Notes: generated by a model from the letters alone, not told the origin. A stretch of 64,000 bases of DNA from Chimaeribacter coloradensis (GCF_002858715.1 NZ_PJZH01000003.1:124001-188000), one strand, 5' to 3'. Positions 41,265-50,899 are shown, counted from the first letter of the stretch. Made by a program: numbers and translations.

Positions 41265-41329
41265 AAGCTCGTCCGTTTTTGTCAGGTGTAAACATCAGAG
41301 TCTGTTGAACCGGCGGCGTTATGGTAATA

Positions 41330-41389
41330 TGAGACCGGTCTCAACGCAGGTGACTGTTTGGCCCTGTGACTCAAGTGAGACCGGTCTCA
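41330..41389. promoter_or_regulatory. Twin LacI-family operators of the ABC/oxidoreductase operon
   Basis: The perfect 14-bp palindrome TGAGACCGGTCTCA occurs twice, at 41330-41343 and 41376-41389, with centres 46 bp apart in the divergent spacer between the binding-protein gene and the LacI-type gene. The central CG and symmetry are typical of LacI-family operators. The divergent regulator probably binds both and represses both directions. Confidence 0.85.
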
Positions 41390-41465
41390 AGCAGTTGTGT
41401 GATAATAAGCACAGCGCTTTTGGAGCGTCAACATTGATGTTAACAACTTGTGATACAATTTCATT

Positions 41466-42530
41466 ATGACCAACATTCTGCCCCAGATTAAAGCGCCGAC
41501 CGTTGCCGATGTGGCGCGGGCTGCCAACGTTTCCAAAGCCCAGGCGGCCCGCGCGCTGGGTGGATATGGTGCTGTCAGCGAAGAGGTGCAGACGCGGGTC
41601 AACCTCGCGGCGGCGCAGCTCGGCTACCGGCCCAATGAGCTGGCGCGCAGCATGAACACCGGCCGCTCTAACACCATCGGCGTGATCGTCGGGGACATCG
41701 AGAACCCGCACTTCGGCCTGGCGCTACGCGGCATGGCAGACGTGGCGCGGCTGGCGGGTTACCACCTGCTGCTGAGCAACAGCGACGAGCAGCTTCCGGC
41801 TGAGCAGGACGCGGTTCACGTGATGCTGGAGAAGCGCGTCGACGGCATCATCGTCGCGCCGTGCAGCTCCGCAGCGGGCGATAACGCGCACCTGGCGCAG
41901 ATCCTGGCGGCGGGGCGGGCGCTGGTGCTGTTCGATCGCGCCGTGGAAGGGCTGGAGGTTGAGGCGATCTGCGCCGATTTCACCGCCCCGGCGCAGGAGG
42001 CGACGCGGAAACTGCTTGAGGCGGGGCACCGGCGCATTGCGTACGTCACCAGTATGCGCTGCGCCGAGCCGTGGCGTTACCCGGAAGATTTCGGCCTGAC
42101 GCCGGTGGCCCAGCGCGTCGGCGGCATGGAACAGGCGTTCGCCGATGCCGGGGTGGCATTCGATCCCGCGCTTATCAAGGCCAACGCGCTGGATGACGCC
42201 TCCATCGCGCGGATTGTGGAGGAGCTATGGCAACTCGCCGCACCGCCGACGGCGCTTATCGCTTCCGACAGCCTGATCGCCATGTCACTGCTGCGCGAAC
42301 TGAGCCAGCGCGGCCTGCGCATCCCGCAGGATCTCTCGTTCGTGATGTACGACAACTTCCCCTGGACGGAGATCGTCAACCCGCCACTGACCGTCGTCGC
42401 CCAGCCGGTCTATGAGATGGGCCGCGAAGCCGCCCGCCGCCTGATCGCCCGCATCAAAGGCGAAGAGCCGGGGCCGATGGTGCCCTTTGCGGCGGAATTG
42501 CTGGTCAGGGGGTCGATTGGGGAGGTGTGA
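41466..42530 (+). CDS. LacI family transcriptional regulator of the ABC operon
   Basis: The 354-residue protein has an N-terminal LacI helix-turn-helix (TVADVARAANVSKAQAARAL), the hinge helix region (RPNELARSMNTGRSNTIGVI) and a periplasmic-binding-like effector domain. The recognition helix SKAQAARAL is unusual, with AQ in place of the common TVS. It is divergent from the ABC operon with two palindromic operators between, so it is the likely repressor. A LacI-type effector fold suggests the inducer has a sugar part. Confidence 0.92.
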   Translation: MTNILPQIKAPTVADVARAANVSKAQAARALGGYGAVSEEVQTRVNLAAAQLGYRPNELARSMNTGRSNTIGVIVGDIENPHFGLALRGMADVARLAGYHLLLSNSDEQLPAEQDAVHVMLEKRVDGIIVAPCSSAAGDNAHLAQILAAGRALVLFDRAVEGLEVEAICADFTAPAQEATRKLLEAGHRRIAYVTSMRCAEPWRYPEDFGLTPVAQRVGGMEQAFADAGVAFDPALIKANALDDASIARIVEELWQLAAPPTALIASDSLIAMSLLRELSQRGLRIPQDLSFVMYDNFPWTEIVNPPLTVVAQPVYEMGREAARRLIARIKGEEPGPMVPFAAELLVRGSIGEV

Positions 42531-42577
42531 GGAACACACTTTATATCGGGAATAGCAGGCGTTTAATTCCCTGCCTG

Positions 42578-43855
42578 CTATAAGTTATCGATAAAAATAT
42601 GTTCCCGATGAAAAGCCAAATGCTCCTGACTTGGCGAAAATTGGTCTGCGTGGCGTATTCTTACGCCCTCATATTTTAAAAAGTTATCCTGCACAGAGAC
42701 GCTTTTTAAATTTTTAAGGTGAACGGATAATACCAGCTCTAAATTTTCATTGAGGGTAATAAGCCCTTGGTCAAAAGCACGATCATGGAGATTGGAGAGG
42801 CATAAACCATTCCTCGGGTCTAAGCGATACGACGCATCCTTCGTCCAAGGGCGAATATGGCTGGCAATAAGTAAAATAGGATCTTCTAGCCCGGTAATAC
42901 AGCAACGGTTGTCATATGCTTCCAAAACACGTTTACGGAAGAGTTGCTGACCAATACGGGTTTTCACCGGCCTGATTTTTTCCTGGCCTGTAAAATCAAC
43001 GAGCTTCTCCTCTTTTCTTTCCGGAGTGGGTGGTTCAAACATCGCCATTACCGATTGGCACTTGCGCTCGAACTTATCAGGGTCTTGATTCATCTCTTCC
43101 CATAATTGCCGGTCGGCTTTAGACGCACCCGTTAAACCCGTACGGCCGGAGTTTGTAATAAAAGGATCTAAACTGGCGATATTGACTAATTTCATCGCCA
43201 GGGCGGAAGGGGTTCGACCAATTAAATTAGCATAATGTTGAATAGTGGCATTTTTGGAATGCATTTGCCCAAAAGGCAGTTGGCTATAGAGAGTAAAAGC
43301 CACTAACAGTTGTTCACGCGTCCAGAGGCTATTTAATGTTTGATGCGGTTTTGGATCGCGCGTTATTGAATGATCGTTAAGATCAAGCTCCAGGCGATCG
43401 GCCAGGATCTGTCGTTCACTTTCTGAAAAATATTCGCTTAAGATCTGTTGCGCTAATTGCGCGATCAGATCCTTTTCATCGCACAATAGCTGATAGGTTT
43501 CTTTATCAAATCCACCTGTGGCATGGTGTGCAATCAACTCTTTGCTTGACGGCCCCTTGCGGCCCTTTTGTGGCATGTAGAATTCAGCATTTTGCACTTC
43601 CCAAAAGCTCTCATTCTGCAATCGCCAAAATGGCATCTCAGGGTAGTGCGTGTGCCGTTGTGGCCCTACGTCGTTCAACAGGGATAACAGCGGGCTGTGT
43701 ACTTCTTCACCATAATTAAACAGCCGGTCATGCCCTTTCTGATACGCCGACAGCACATACAACAGTAACAGCGGTTTATGTGGAGCGCGCTGCCCGTTCT
43801 TCTTCCATACGGTAAGGTGAGCAATGGCATTTTTTAATAATGTGCTGTTGTGCAT
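42578..43855 (-). CDS. HNH restriction endonuclease, likely phosphorothioate-DNA-binding type
   Basis: The 425-residue protein begins with IAHLTVWKKNGQRAPHKPLL and contains YPEMPFWRLQNESFWEVQNA, the pattern of the sulfur-binding domain found in type IV enzymes that cut phosphorothioated DNA. The C-terminal HNH core is CCITGLEDPILLIASHIRPW, followed by NGLCLSNLHDRAFDQG (about residues 315-360). No dnd modification genes are in the window, consistent with a defence enzyme against modified incoming DNA. Moderate GC suggests transfer. It is divergent from a second HNH gene. Confidence 0.75.
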   Translation of the reverse strand: MHNSTLLKNAIAHLTVWKKNGQRAPHKPLLLLYVLSAYQKGHDRLFNYGEEVHSPLLSLLNDVGPQRHTHYPEMPFWRLQNESFWEVQNAEFYMPQKGRKGPSSKELIAHHATGGFDKETYQLLCDEKDLIAQLAQQILSEYFSESERQILADRLELDLNDHSITRDPKPHQTLNSLWTREQLLVAFTLYSQLPFGQMHSKNATIQHYANLIGRTPSALAMKLVNIASLDPFITNSGRTGLTGASKADRQLWEEMNQDPDKFERKCQSVMAMFEPPTPERKEEKLVDFTGQEKIRPVKTRIGQQLFRKRVLEAYDNRCCITGLEDPILLIASHIRPWTKDASYRLDPRNGLCLSNLHDRAFDQGLITLNENLELVLSVHLKNLKSVSVQDNFLKYEGVRIRHADQFSPSQEHLAFHREHIFIDNL

Positions 43856-44014
43856 GGCAAAGATCCGTCTGACAAAGAAAGTGCGATCATGCTCGAAAAA
43901 GTTGGTATCAACAAGCGAGCGCCTGTAACCATACCCATCTCATCAACATGCTTTTGTATGATTGAAGGTAGTTTTATACTGCAAACTAATTGTTCTGATT
44001 AGGATTAGCAGGCT

Positions 44015-44836
44015 ATGGATAAGGAAGTGGGTTACACGGTTATTGCTGAGAATGATGAGTCACAGTGGCAGGACCAAACGGGCGCGGTCTATCACTTTCC
44101 CAAGCGTTACTTAGGGATGTTAACGCCGGGTACGCGGGTGGTGTATTACAAAGGGCGGATAAAAGACAAGCAGTACGCGGTCAAGCGGTTGAGCGATCAG
44201 CCCCACTATTTTGGCATCGCGACCATCGGACAGGTTTACCAAGACAAAAGCAGTAGCAAAGGCGATCACTTCGCATTAATAGAAAATTATCAGATATTTA
44301 AGACGGCAGTTCTGGCGAAAACAGACGCCGGCTACTACGAAACCATCCCTGAGAATCGCCAATCTAACTATTGGCGAGATGGCGTGCGGGCCATTAGCCA
44401 GCAAGATTATGATGCGATTATTGCTGCCGCGCAGTTTGCTCCCGTGAACACACCAGCCACGCCACGCGTTCAACCAGATAATGAAACGGATGAAGAGAGC
44501 TTAGTCTCCGGCGTGGAAGGCCAAATGCGCATGAAGTATGTGCCGTTTTACGAACGTAATCCGAAATTGAAAGAGCAGGCCAAGCAGATCCACGGGACTA
44601 CGTGCTGCATCTGTGATTTTAACTTTGGCGAGTTCTATGGCGAATATGGCGAAGGCTTTATTCATATTCACCATCTGGTGCCGATCTCTGAAGGCGAGGG
44701 GCAGGAAAAAACGGTGAACCCTGCGACTGACCTGGTGCCGGTCTGCCCCAACTGCCACAGCATTATCCATCGTAAGAAGAACCGCACCCTCTCTATCGCT
44801 GAGATGAAAGCGATGATCGCTGCCCAACGTCGTTAA
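44015..44836 (+). CDS. HNH endonuclease with N-terminal PUA/EVE-like domain
   Basis: The 273-residue protein has a C-terminal HNH domain with zinc cysteines: CCICDFNFGEFYGEYGEGFI, then HIHHLVPISEGEG, then DLVPVCPNCHSIIHRKKN. The N-terminal 120 residues (FPKRYLGMLTPGTRVVYYKG; HYFGIATIGQVYQDKSS) look like a small beta-barrel reader domain that could bind modified bases. This architecture occurs in McrA-like type IV restriction enzymes. It is divergent from the other HNH gene across 159 bp. Reader assignment is tentative. Confidence 0.7.
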   Translation: MDKEVGYTVIAENDESQWQDQTGAVYHFPKRYLGMLTPGTRVVYYKGRIKDKQYAVKRLSDQPHYFGIATIGQVYQDKSSSKGDHFALIENYQIFKTAVLAKTDAGYYETIPENRQSNYWRDGVRAISQQDYDAIIAAAQFAPVNTPATPRVQPDNETDEESLVSGVEGQMRMKYVPFYERNPKLKEQAKQIHGTTCCICDFNFGEFYGEYGEGFIHIHHLVPISEGEGQEKTVNPATDLVPVCPNCHSIIHRKKNRTLSIAEMKAMIAAQRR

Positions 44837-44869
44837 AAACCCGCCGCTGCTTATACAGCGGCGCGCTGA

Positions 44870-45214
44870 TTACTCCTGCTTCTTCAACTCCGCCAGCACA
44901 TCAGTGCGGCATTTGGCGGGGTCTTTGGCCAGGGCGATGCGTTGGTCTTCGTCGAGGTCCATAAAGGCGTCGACCACATCTTCGGCTTCGTCATCCTGGA
45001 ACTCCGGTTTGTTCATGGCGGAGGAGGAGACGCCCCGGCCTGAGCGGACTTTCAGCTGATCGAGGTAGTGATCGCTGTCGCCTTTGCCGCTGTCCGCTTT
45101 GATCTCTTCACACAAGCTTTCGATATACATCCCGGTATGGCTGTGTGGGTCGTCCACCGCATGGGCCAGAGAAGAGGCCGCCAGCAGGGCGGAGAATACC
45201 AATACTTTTTTCAT
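44870..45214 (-). CDS. Small secreted protein of unknown function
   Basis: The ATG at 45214 (with GAAGGAG before it) gives 114 residues with a clear signal peptide (MKKVLVFSALLAASSLAHAV). The mature part is acidic and has two cysteines (SLCEEIK and AKCRTDV) that could form a disulfide. I do not recognise the family. It stands alone between the HNH gene and the kinase gene. A longer open frame upstream is not supported. Confidence 0.75.
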   Translation of the reverse strand: MKKVLVFSALLAASSLAHAVDDPHSHTGMYIESLCEEIKADSGKGDSDHYLDQLKVRSGRGVSSSAMNKPEFQDDEAEDVVDAFMDLDEDQRIALAKDPAKCRTDVLAELKKQE

Positions 45215-45492
45215 TGCTGCTCCTTCTTGAGGGGCCGGGCATCGTTGTGCCGGCGTCCGGTGGAAACGGTGATGATCATCGCTTAAACCATCAGTGAAGC
45301 GTCCGTTAAGTATCGGACAAATTGCGAAAACGACAACGCGCCGTTGCAAAGGCACAAAGCAGGGGTGCTACGCTTTTCAGACCCTTTCCCCACCTTCTTC
45401 CCCGCAGGCGGGGCGTGGGCTGTGCTATGGTCGGGGAGGGTTATACTTCGTGATGATGTTTTCATCCGTTCACCAATAAGGGACTGAAAGGT

Positions 45493-47142
45493 ATGTCTAA
45501 ATTTTTTATGAACGACCGTAAGAACCTGATTAATGACGCGATCGACGGCGTGATCCTCAGTGCGCCGCACGCTAACCTGGCGCGGCTGGAGGTCGACCCG
45601 GCGATCCGCATCGTGGTGCGCCGCGACTGGGACAAGCAGCAGGTCGCGCTGATCTCCGGCGGCGGCTCCGGCCATGAACCGGCGCACGTCGGCTTTGTGG
45701 GGAAAGGGATGCTGACCGCCGCCGTCTGCGGCGATGTGTTCGCCTCGCCGAGCGTGGATGCGGTGCTGAATGCCATCGTGGCGGTGACGGGTAACGCCGG
45801 TTGCCTGCTGATCGTCAAGAACTACACCGGCGACCGGCTGAACTTTGGGCTGGCGGCGGAGCGCGCCAAGAGCCTGGGGTATCAGGTTGATCTGGTGATG
45901 GTCGGCGACGACATCTCCCTGCCGGACAACAAGCAGCCGCGCGGCATCGCCGGGACGGCGCTGGTGCACAAAATTGCCGGGTATGCGGCGGCGCAGGGGC
46001 AGTCGCTGGCGGAGGTCAAGGCGCTGGCGCAGCAGGCGATCGACGCCACCGCCAGCATCGGCGTGGCGATGGCGGGCTGTAACCTGCCGGGCGAAGGCGA
46101 TGAGGAGTCCGAACGCATTGCGCCGGGCACCGTTGAGCTGGGGCTGGGCATCCACGGGGAACCGGGCGTCAGCACGCTGGAGACGCAGAACAGCCGCGAG
46201 ATCGTCGCGACGCTGGTGGAAAACCTGCAACGCGCCGTGGATAAAGAGGCGCGGCTGGCGGTGCTGATCAACAACCTCGGCGGCACCTCGCCGCTGGAGA
46301 TGGCGCAGATTACCAAAGAGCTGGCGCACTCCGGGCTGGCAGACGCCATCGACTACCTGATCGGCCCCGCGCCGATGGTGAGCGCGCTGGACATGAAAGG
46401 CTTCTCGCTCTCGGCCATCGCACTCAATGAGACCTTCGAAACCGCCCTGAAAGCAGAAGTGGAAGTCGCCGGCTGGCAGCCGCTGGTGAAACTGGCCCCG
46501 GTGCCGCAGCAGAAAGCGGAGAAGGTCAGCCGGCACGTGAACGTGGAACCCTCCGAGAATCCGCAGGTAAAACAGGTGGTCGCCACCGTCACCCAGACGC
46601 TGATCGATCTGGAAGGCGCGCTGAACAAACTGGATGCGCAGGTGGGGGACGGCGACACCGGCTCGACCTTCGCCTCTGGCGCGAAAGCGATCGCCGAGCT
46701 GAACGAGGCGGGCAAGCTGCCGCTGGCAAACCTGGCTGAGCTGTTCGCGTTGGTGGGCGACCGCCTGGCGGTGGTGATGGGCGGGTCAAGCGGCGTGCTG
46801 ATGTCGATCTTCTTTACCGCGGCCGGGAAGAAGATCGAAGAGGATCAGGGCGTTGCCGACGCGCTGCTCGGCGGGTTGCAGCAGATGAAGCACTACGGCG
46901 GGGCGGATCTCGGCGATCGTACCCTGATCGATGCGCTGCAACCGGCATTGGAGGCGCTGAAAGCCCAGGGTGACCTCGCTGCCGCGGCGAAAGCCGCGAA
47001 AGAGGGCGCGGAAGCCACGGCGAAAATGCAGAAAGCCAACGCCGGGCGCTCGGCTTACCTCAGCAGCAACAGCCTGGACGGCATCAAAGATCCGGGTGCG
47101 GTGGCGATCGAGAAGGTGTTTGACGCGCTGACCCAGCCCTAA
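45493..47142 (+). CDS. ATP-dependent dihydroxyacetone-type kinase (DhaK-DhaL fusion)
   Basis: The 549-residue kinase has the N-terminal DhaK substrate domain (LISGGGSGHEPAHVGFVGKG, where a His forms a hemiaminal with the ketone) and the C-terminal DhaL nucleotide domain (DAQVGDGDTGSTFASGAKAI). The fusion uses ATP rather than a PTS protein. Substrates in this family include dihydroxyacetone and other short ketoses or tetruloses. It is followed by a transporter and a glycosidase in the same direction, so its true substrate may differ from dihydroxyacetone. Confidence 0.92.
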   Translation: MSKFFMNDRKNLINDAIDGVILSAPHANLARLEVDPAIRIVVRRDWDKQQVALISGGGSGHEPAHVGFVGKGMLTAAVCGDVFASPSVDAVLNAIVAVTGNAGCLLIVKNYTGDRLNFGLAAERAKSLGYQVDLVMVGDDISLPDNKQPRGIAGTALVHKIAGYAAAQGQSLAEVKALAQQAIDATASIGVAMAGCNLPGEGDEESERIAPGTVELGLGIHGEPGVSTLETQNSREIVATLVENLQRAVDKEARLAVLINNLGGTSPLEMAQITKELAHSGLADAIDYLIGPAPMVSALDMKGFSLSAIALNETFETALKAEVEVAGWQPLVKLAPVPQQKAEKVSRHVNVEPSENPQVKQVVATVTQTLIDLEGALNKLDAQVGDGDTGSTFASGAKAIAELNEAGKLPLANLAELFALVGDRLAVVMGGSSGVLMSIFFTAAGKKIEEDQGVADALLGGLQQMKHYGGADLGDRTLIDALQPALEALKAQGDLAAAAKAAKEGAEATAKMQKANAGRSAYLSSNSLDGIKDPGAVAIEKVFDALTQP

Positions 47143-47249
47143 TCCTCCTGCGTTACCGCGATATGACTCACCGGCTGGGGAGACCCGGCCGGTGTTGCGA
47201 TCCGCTTCCCACGCCGTTCCCCGCAGCCGCAATCGATTTACCTTTTCTA

Positions 47250-47263
47250 TGTTACCGGTATCA
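47250..47263. promoter_or_regulatory. LacI/GntR-type operator upstream of the transporter
   Basis: TGTTACCGGTATCA is nearly palindromic around CG (one mismatch pair) and resembles the E. coli GntR operator. It is 122 bp before the transporter start. The LacI-family gene at 50900 closing this cluster is the obvious candidate to bind it. Confidence 0.55.
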
Positions 47264-47384
47264 CAAAAAACAGGAATCGTAATAGCTAAAGGAAATCTGA
47301 GAATCGTTATTGGTGTCGCGCTGGCCTATAACCTCAGTTCCCACGGCGCAGCGGGCGTCGCCTGTTTCACTCACTGGAGCGAAC

Positions 47385-48743
47385 ATGACTCAGACACCTC
47401 TTCCCCAACGACTCACGGTAAAAGAAAAAGTCGGCTACGGCCTCGGCGATATGGCGAGCCATATCGGGCTGGATAACGTCATCATATTCCTGACCTTTTA
47501 CTACACCGATGTGGTCGGCCTGCCTGCCGTGTTCATCGGCACCATGTTTTTGCTGGCGCGCATCGGTGACGCCATCATAGACCCGGTGATGGGCCTGCTG
47601 GCGGATCGCACCTCGTCACGCTGGGGCAAGTTCCGCCCCTACCTGCTGTGGCTGGCGGTGCCGTTCGGCGTGAGCTGTATGCTCACTTATGCGGTGCCGG
47701 AATCGCTGTCGCTGGGGGCGAAGATGGTGTTCGCCACCGTGACCTACTGCTTCATGATGCTGATGTACACCGCCATTAACATCCCTTACTGCTCGATGGG
47801 CGCGGTGATCACCGCCGATAACGAGCAGCGCATCTCGCTGCAATCCTACCGCTTCTTCCTGGCGACAGTGGGCGGCGCGCTCTCTACCTTCTTTATGCTG
47901 CCGCTGGCGCACTATCTGGGCGGTGATGACAAACTGCTGGGCTACCGCTGGGCGATGGCGATCATGGCGGCGGCCGCGATCGTGATGTTCCTGATCTGCT
48001 TCTGGACGACCCGCGAACGCATCCAGGCGAAGCCCTCCCACGCGCACTTTATGGCAGACCTGCGTGACCTCTGGCAAAACGACCAGTGGCGGGTGGTGGC
48101 AGTGCTGGTGCTCACCAACATCGCCTTTGGGGTGATCCGCCTCGGCGCGCTGATGTACTACGTCACCTATGCCCTGGGGGACGCCGCGCTCTTCTCCTGG
48201 CTGCTCGGCGCGCACATCGCCGGGAAAGGGGCGGGCAGCGCCCTGTCAAAAGTGCTGACGCGCGGGCGCAGCAAAATCACCGTGTTCGCCGGGGCGGCGA
48301 TGATGGCGGGCGTGCTCAGCATCGCGATCTTCTTTATGCCGCCGTCGCTGGCGCTGCTGGTCGGCATGATGTTCCTGGTCTCCACCTTCTACCAGATCAC
48401 CACCACGCTGATGTGGGTGATGATGGCGGACGTCGCCGATTACGGCGAGTGGAAGCAGGGCAAACGCATGGACGGCACCATCTTCTCCACGCTGCTGGCG
48501 GTGCTGAAGATGGGCATGGCGATCAGCGGCGCGATCGTCGGCTGGACGCTGGGCCTCAGCGGCTACGTGCCCCACGCCGCCGAGCAGAACCCGCAGGCGC
48601 TGTTCAGCATCATCGCGCTGTTCAGCCTGGTGCCGGGCGTGCTCTCGTTTATCAGCGTGATCGCGTTGCGCTGGTACCGGCTTAACGATGCCACCATGAG
48701 TGACATCAACCTGCATAAAGCCGTTTTACAGGGTGACAACTAA
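47385..48743 (+). CDS. GPH-family glycoside:cation symporter (YicJ-like)
   Basis: The 452-residue transporter has 12 predicted membrane segments. VKEKVGYGLGDMASHIGLDN, LLARIGDAIIDPVMGLLADR and SRWGKFRPYLLW are the melibiose/xyloside symporter signature. The ATG at 47385 has a GGAG site; a longer frame lacks homology. The stop is 10 bp before a GH31 glycosidase, the same pairing as yicJ-yicI in E. coli, so uptake of an alpha-xyloside or related disaccharide is likely. Confidence 0.9.
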   Translation: MTQTPLPQRLTVKEKVGYGLGDMASHIGLDNVIIFLTFYYTDVVGLPAVFIGTMFLLARIGDAIIDPVMGLLADRTSSRWGKFRPYLLWLAVPFGVSCMLTYAVPESLSLGAKMVFATVTYCFMMLMYTAINIPYCSMGAVITADNEQRISLQSYRFFLATVGGALSTFFMLPLAHYLGGDDKLLGYRWAMAIMAAAAIVMFLICFWTTRERIQAKPSHAHFMADLRDLWQNDQWRVVAVLVLTNIAFGVIRLGALMYYVTYALGDAALFSWLLGAHIAGKGAGSALSKVLTRGRSKITVFAGAAMMAGVLSIAIFFMPPSLALLVGMMFLVSTFYQITTTLMWVMMADVADYGEWKQGKRMDGTIFSTLLAVLKMGMAISGAIVGWTLGLSGYVPHAAEQNPQALFSIIALFSLVPGVLSFISVIALRWYRLNDATMSDINLHKAVLQGDN

Positions 48744-48753
48744 AGGAGCGACA

Positions 48754-50790
48754 ATGAGTTTACTGACGCAAGAAAACCGCATTCTGTGGCAATTTGATAA
48801 CCAGACGCTGGTGGTAGAGCCGTGGGGCCGCAACAGCCTGCGGGTGCGCGCCACCTGCCAACCGGCATTAGAAGACGAACGCTGGGCGCTGCTGCCGCCG
48901 GACGCGGCAGAGGGCGTCACTGTCAAAGAACAGGACGGCACGTTGACGCTGCGCAACGGCAAGGTGAAGGCGGTGCTGAACAGCCAGGGGCGGCTGGCGT
49001 TTTACAACCAGCGCGACGAGCTGGTGCTGGAGGAGTTCTGGCGGCAGCGCGGCAGCGTCGGCGTCGGGGCGGTGGAGAAGGCGCAGGACAAATACATCAG
49101 CGCCCTGAAGCTGGACGCGCGGGCGTTCCGGCCGATCCCCGGCGGCAAGCACCAGCTTACGGTACGGTTTGAGGCGCGCCCGGACGAGAAAATCTACGGC
49201 ATGGGGCAGTACCAGCAGCCGGGGCTGGATCTCAAAGGCTGCGTGCTGGAGCTGGCGCAACGCAACTCGCAGGCCAGCGTGCCCTTTATGGTGTCGAGCC
49301 TTGGCTATGGCCTGCTGTGGAATAACCCGGCGGTGGGCGAGGTGCATTTCGCCAAAAACCTGACGGAGTGGCGCGCGCAGGTCACGGCGCAGATGGACTA
49401 CTGGATCACCGTTGGCGATACGCCCTCTGAGATCACCCGCCAGTACGGCAAGGCCACCGGCACCGCGCCGCCGATGCCGGCATTTGCCACCGGCTTCTGG
49501 CAGTGCAAGCTGCGCTACCGCACACAGGAGGAGCTGCTGTCGGTGGCGCGCGAATATAAGCGCCGCCAGTTGCCGATCTCGGTGATCGTCATCGACTTCT
49601 TCCACTGGCCGAAGCAGGGGATGTTCTGCTTTGACGAGCGCAACTGGCCCGACCCGAAAGCGATGGTCAGCGAACTGAAAGAGATGGGCATCGAGCTGAT
49701 GGTCTCGATTTGGCCGACCATCGATGCCACCACCGACAACTACAAGCAGATGAAGGCCAAAGGCTACCTGGTCAACAGCGACCGCGGCGTGTCGGTGAAC
49801 CTCGATTTCCTCGGCAATACCACCTTCTTCGATGCTACCCACCCCGGCGCGCGGCAGTATGTGTGGGATCAGGTGAAGCAGAACTACCACGCGCACGGCG
49901 TCCGCTGCTTCTGGCTGGATGAGGCGGAGCCGGAGTACCGCGCCTACGACTTCGACAACTACCGCTACCACCGCGGCCCGGTGCTGGAGGTGGGAAATAT
50001 CTACCCGCGCGACTTCGCCCAGGCGTTCTGGGACGGGCTGCGTGCCGAGGGCGAGCAGGAGATCATCAACCTGGTGCGCTGTTCATGGGCGGGCAGCCAG
50101 CGCTACGGCGTGCTGGCGTGGTCGGGGGATGTGCATTCGTCATTCGGGTCGCTGCGCAACCAGCTGGCGGCCGGGCTGAATATGGGCATGGCTGGGATGC
50201 CGTGGTGGACCACCGACATCGGCGGTTTCCAGGGTGGCCACGTGGAAGACCCGGCATTCCATGAGCTGCTGCTGCGCTGGTTCCAGTGGGGCGTCTTCTG
50301 CCCGGTGATGCGGCTGCACGGCTACCGTGAACCCCATGAGTCACCGGCGCAGCGTTTTGACAGCCACGGCGTGGCCCAATGTGACAGCGGCGCGCCGAAT
50401 GAGGTGTGGAGCTACGGCGAGCAGAACCTGGCGATCATGGCGGCCGGACTGCAACTGCGTGAGAAGCTGCGCCCCTATATCCAGCGCCAGATGGCGGTGG
50501 CCCATGCCCATAATGACCCGGTGATGCGCCCGCTGTTCTTCGACTTCCCGCAGGAGGCGGAGAGCTGGCAGGTGGAAGACCAGTATATGTTCGGGCCGGA
50601 TATTCTGGTGGCACCGGTGCTCCATGCCGGGGAGCGCTGCCGCCGCGTCTGGCTGCCGGCCGGGGCCAACTGGCAGGATCTGCACGGGGAAACTTACTCC
50701 GGCGGCCGCTGGGTAGAGGCTGACGCGCCGCTGGAGGCGATCCCGGTGTTCCTGCGGCAGGGCGCGCTGGTGGTGGCTGAACTGCGCTGA
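48754..50790 (+). CDS. GH31 alpha-glycosidase (alpha-xylosidase-like)
   Basis: The 678-residue enzyme has the GH31 catalytic nucleophile in RCFWLDEAEPEYRAY, acid/base region LAWSGDVHSSFGSL, and PWWTTDIGGFQGG with HGYREPHESP. It is shorter than E. coli YicI (772). No signal peptide, so it acts in the cytoplasm on imported sugar. The ATG at 48754 follows AAAGGAG. It is co-transcribed with the GPH symporter. Alpha-xylosidase is the best guess; alpha-glucosidase or sulfoquinovosidase-like specificities are less favoured. Confidence 0.88.
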   Translation: MSLLTQENRILWQFDNQTLVVEPWGRNSLRVRATCQPALEDERWALLPPDAAEGVTVKEQDGTLTLRNGKVKAVLNSQGRLAFYNQRDELVLEEFWRQRGSVGVGAVEKAQDKYISALKLDARAFRPIPGGKHQLTVRFEARPDEKIYGMGQYQQPGLDLKGCVLELAQRNSQASVPFMVSSLGYGLLWNNPAVGEVHFAKNLTEWRAQVTAQMDYWITVGDTPSEITRQYGKATGTAPPMPAFATGFWQCKLRYRTQEELLSVAREYKRRQLPISVIVIDFFHWPKQGMFCFDERNWPDPKAMVSELKEMGIELMVSIWPTIDATTDNYKQMKAKGYLVNSDRGVSVNLDFLGNTTFFDATHPGARQYVWDQVKQNYHAHGVRCFWLDEAEPEYRAYDFDNYRYHRGPVLEVGNIYPRDFAQAFWDGLRAEGEQEIINLVRCSWAGSQRYGVLAWSGDVHSSFGSLRNQLAAGLNMGMAGMPWWTTDIGGFQGGHVEDPAFHELLLRWFQWGVFCPVMRLHGYREPHESPAQRFDSHGVAQCDSGAPNEVWSYGEQNLAIMAAGLQLREKLRPYIQRQMAVAHAHNDPVMRPLFFDFPQEAESWQVEDQYMFGPDILVAPVLHAGERCRRVWLPAGANWQDLHGETYSGGRWVEADAPLEAIPVFLRQGALVVAELR

Positions 50791-50805
50791 CCGCGCCGCC
50801 CTCCT

Positions 50806-50830
50806 GGGGGATGCCGGTAATGCATCCCCC
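50806..50830 (+). terminator. Hairpin after GH31 gene
   Basis: Perfect 9-bp arms GGGGGATGC/GCATCCCCC. Only a loose T-rich stretch (about 50838-50852) follows, so termination may be partial. Confidence 0.6.
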
Positions 50831-50899
50831 GCTGCGCTTTGCTACTCTTTTCCCTGCACTTTGCTATGCTGACCTCCCTTTCTTCTGCCCGGAAACCGC

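Noticed and set aside
45294-45479. 61-codon plus-strand frame before the kinase gene
   Set aside because: No ribosome site or similarity; it lies in the probable promoter region of the kinase gene.
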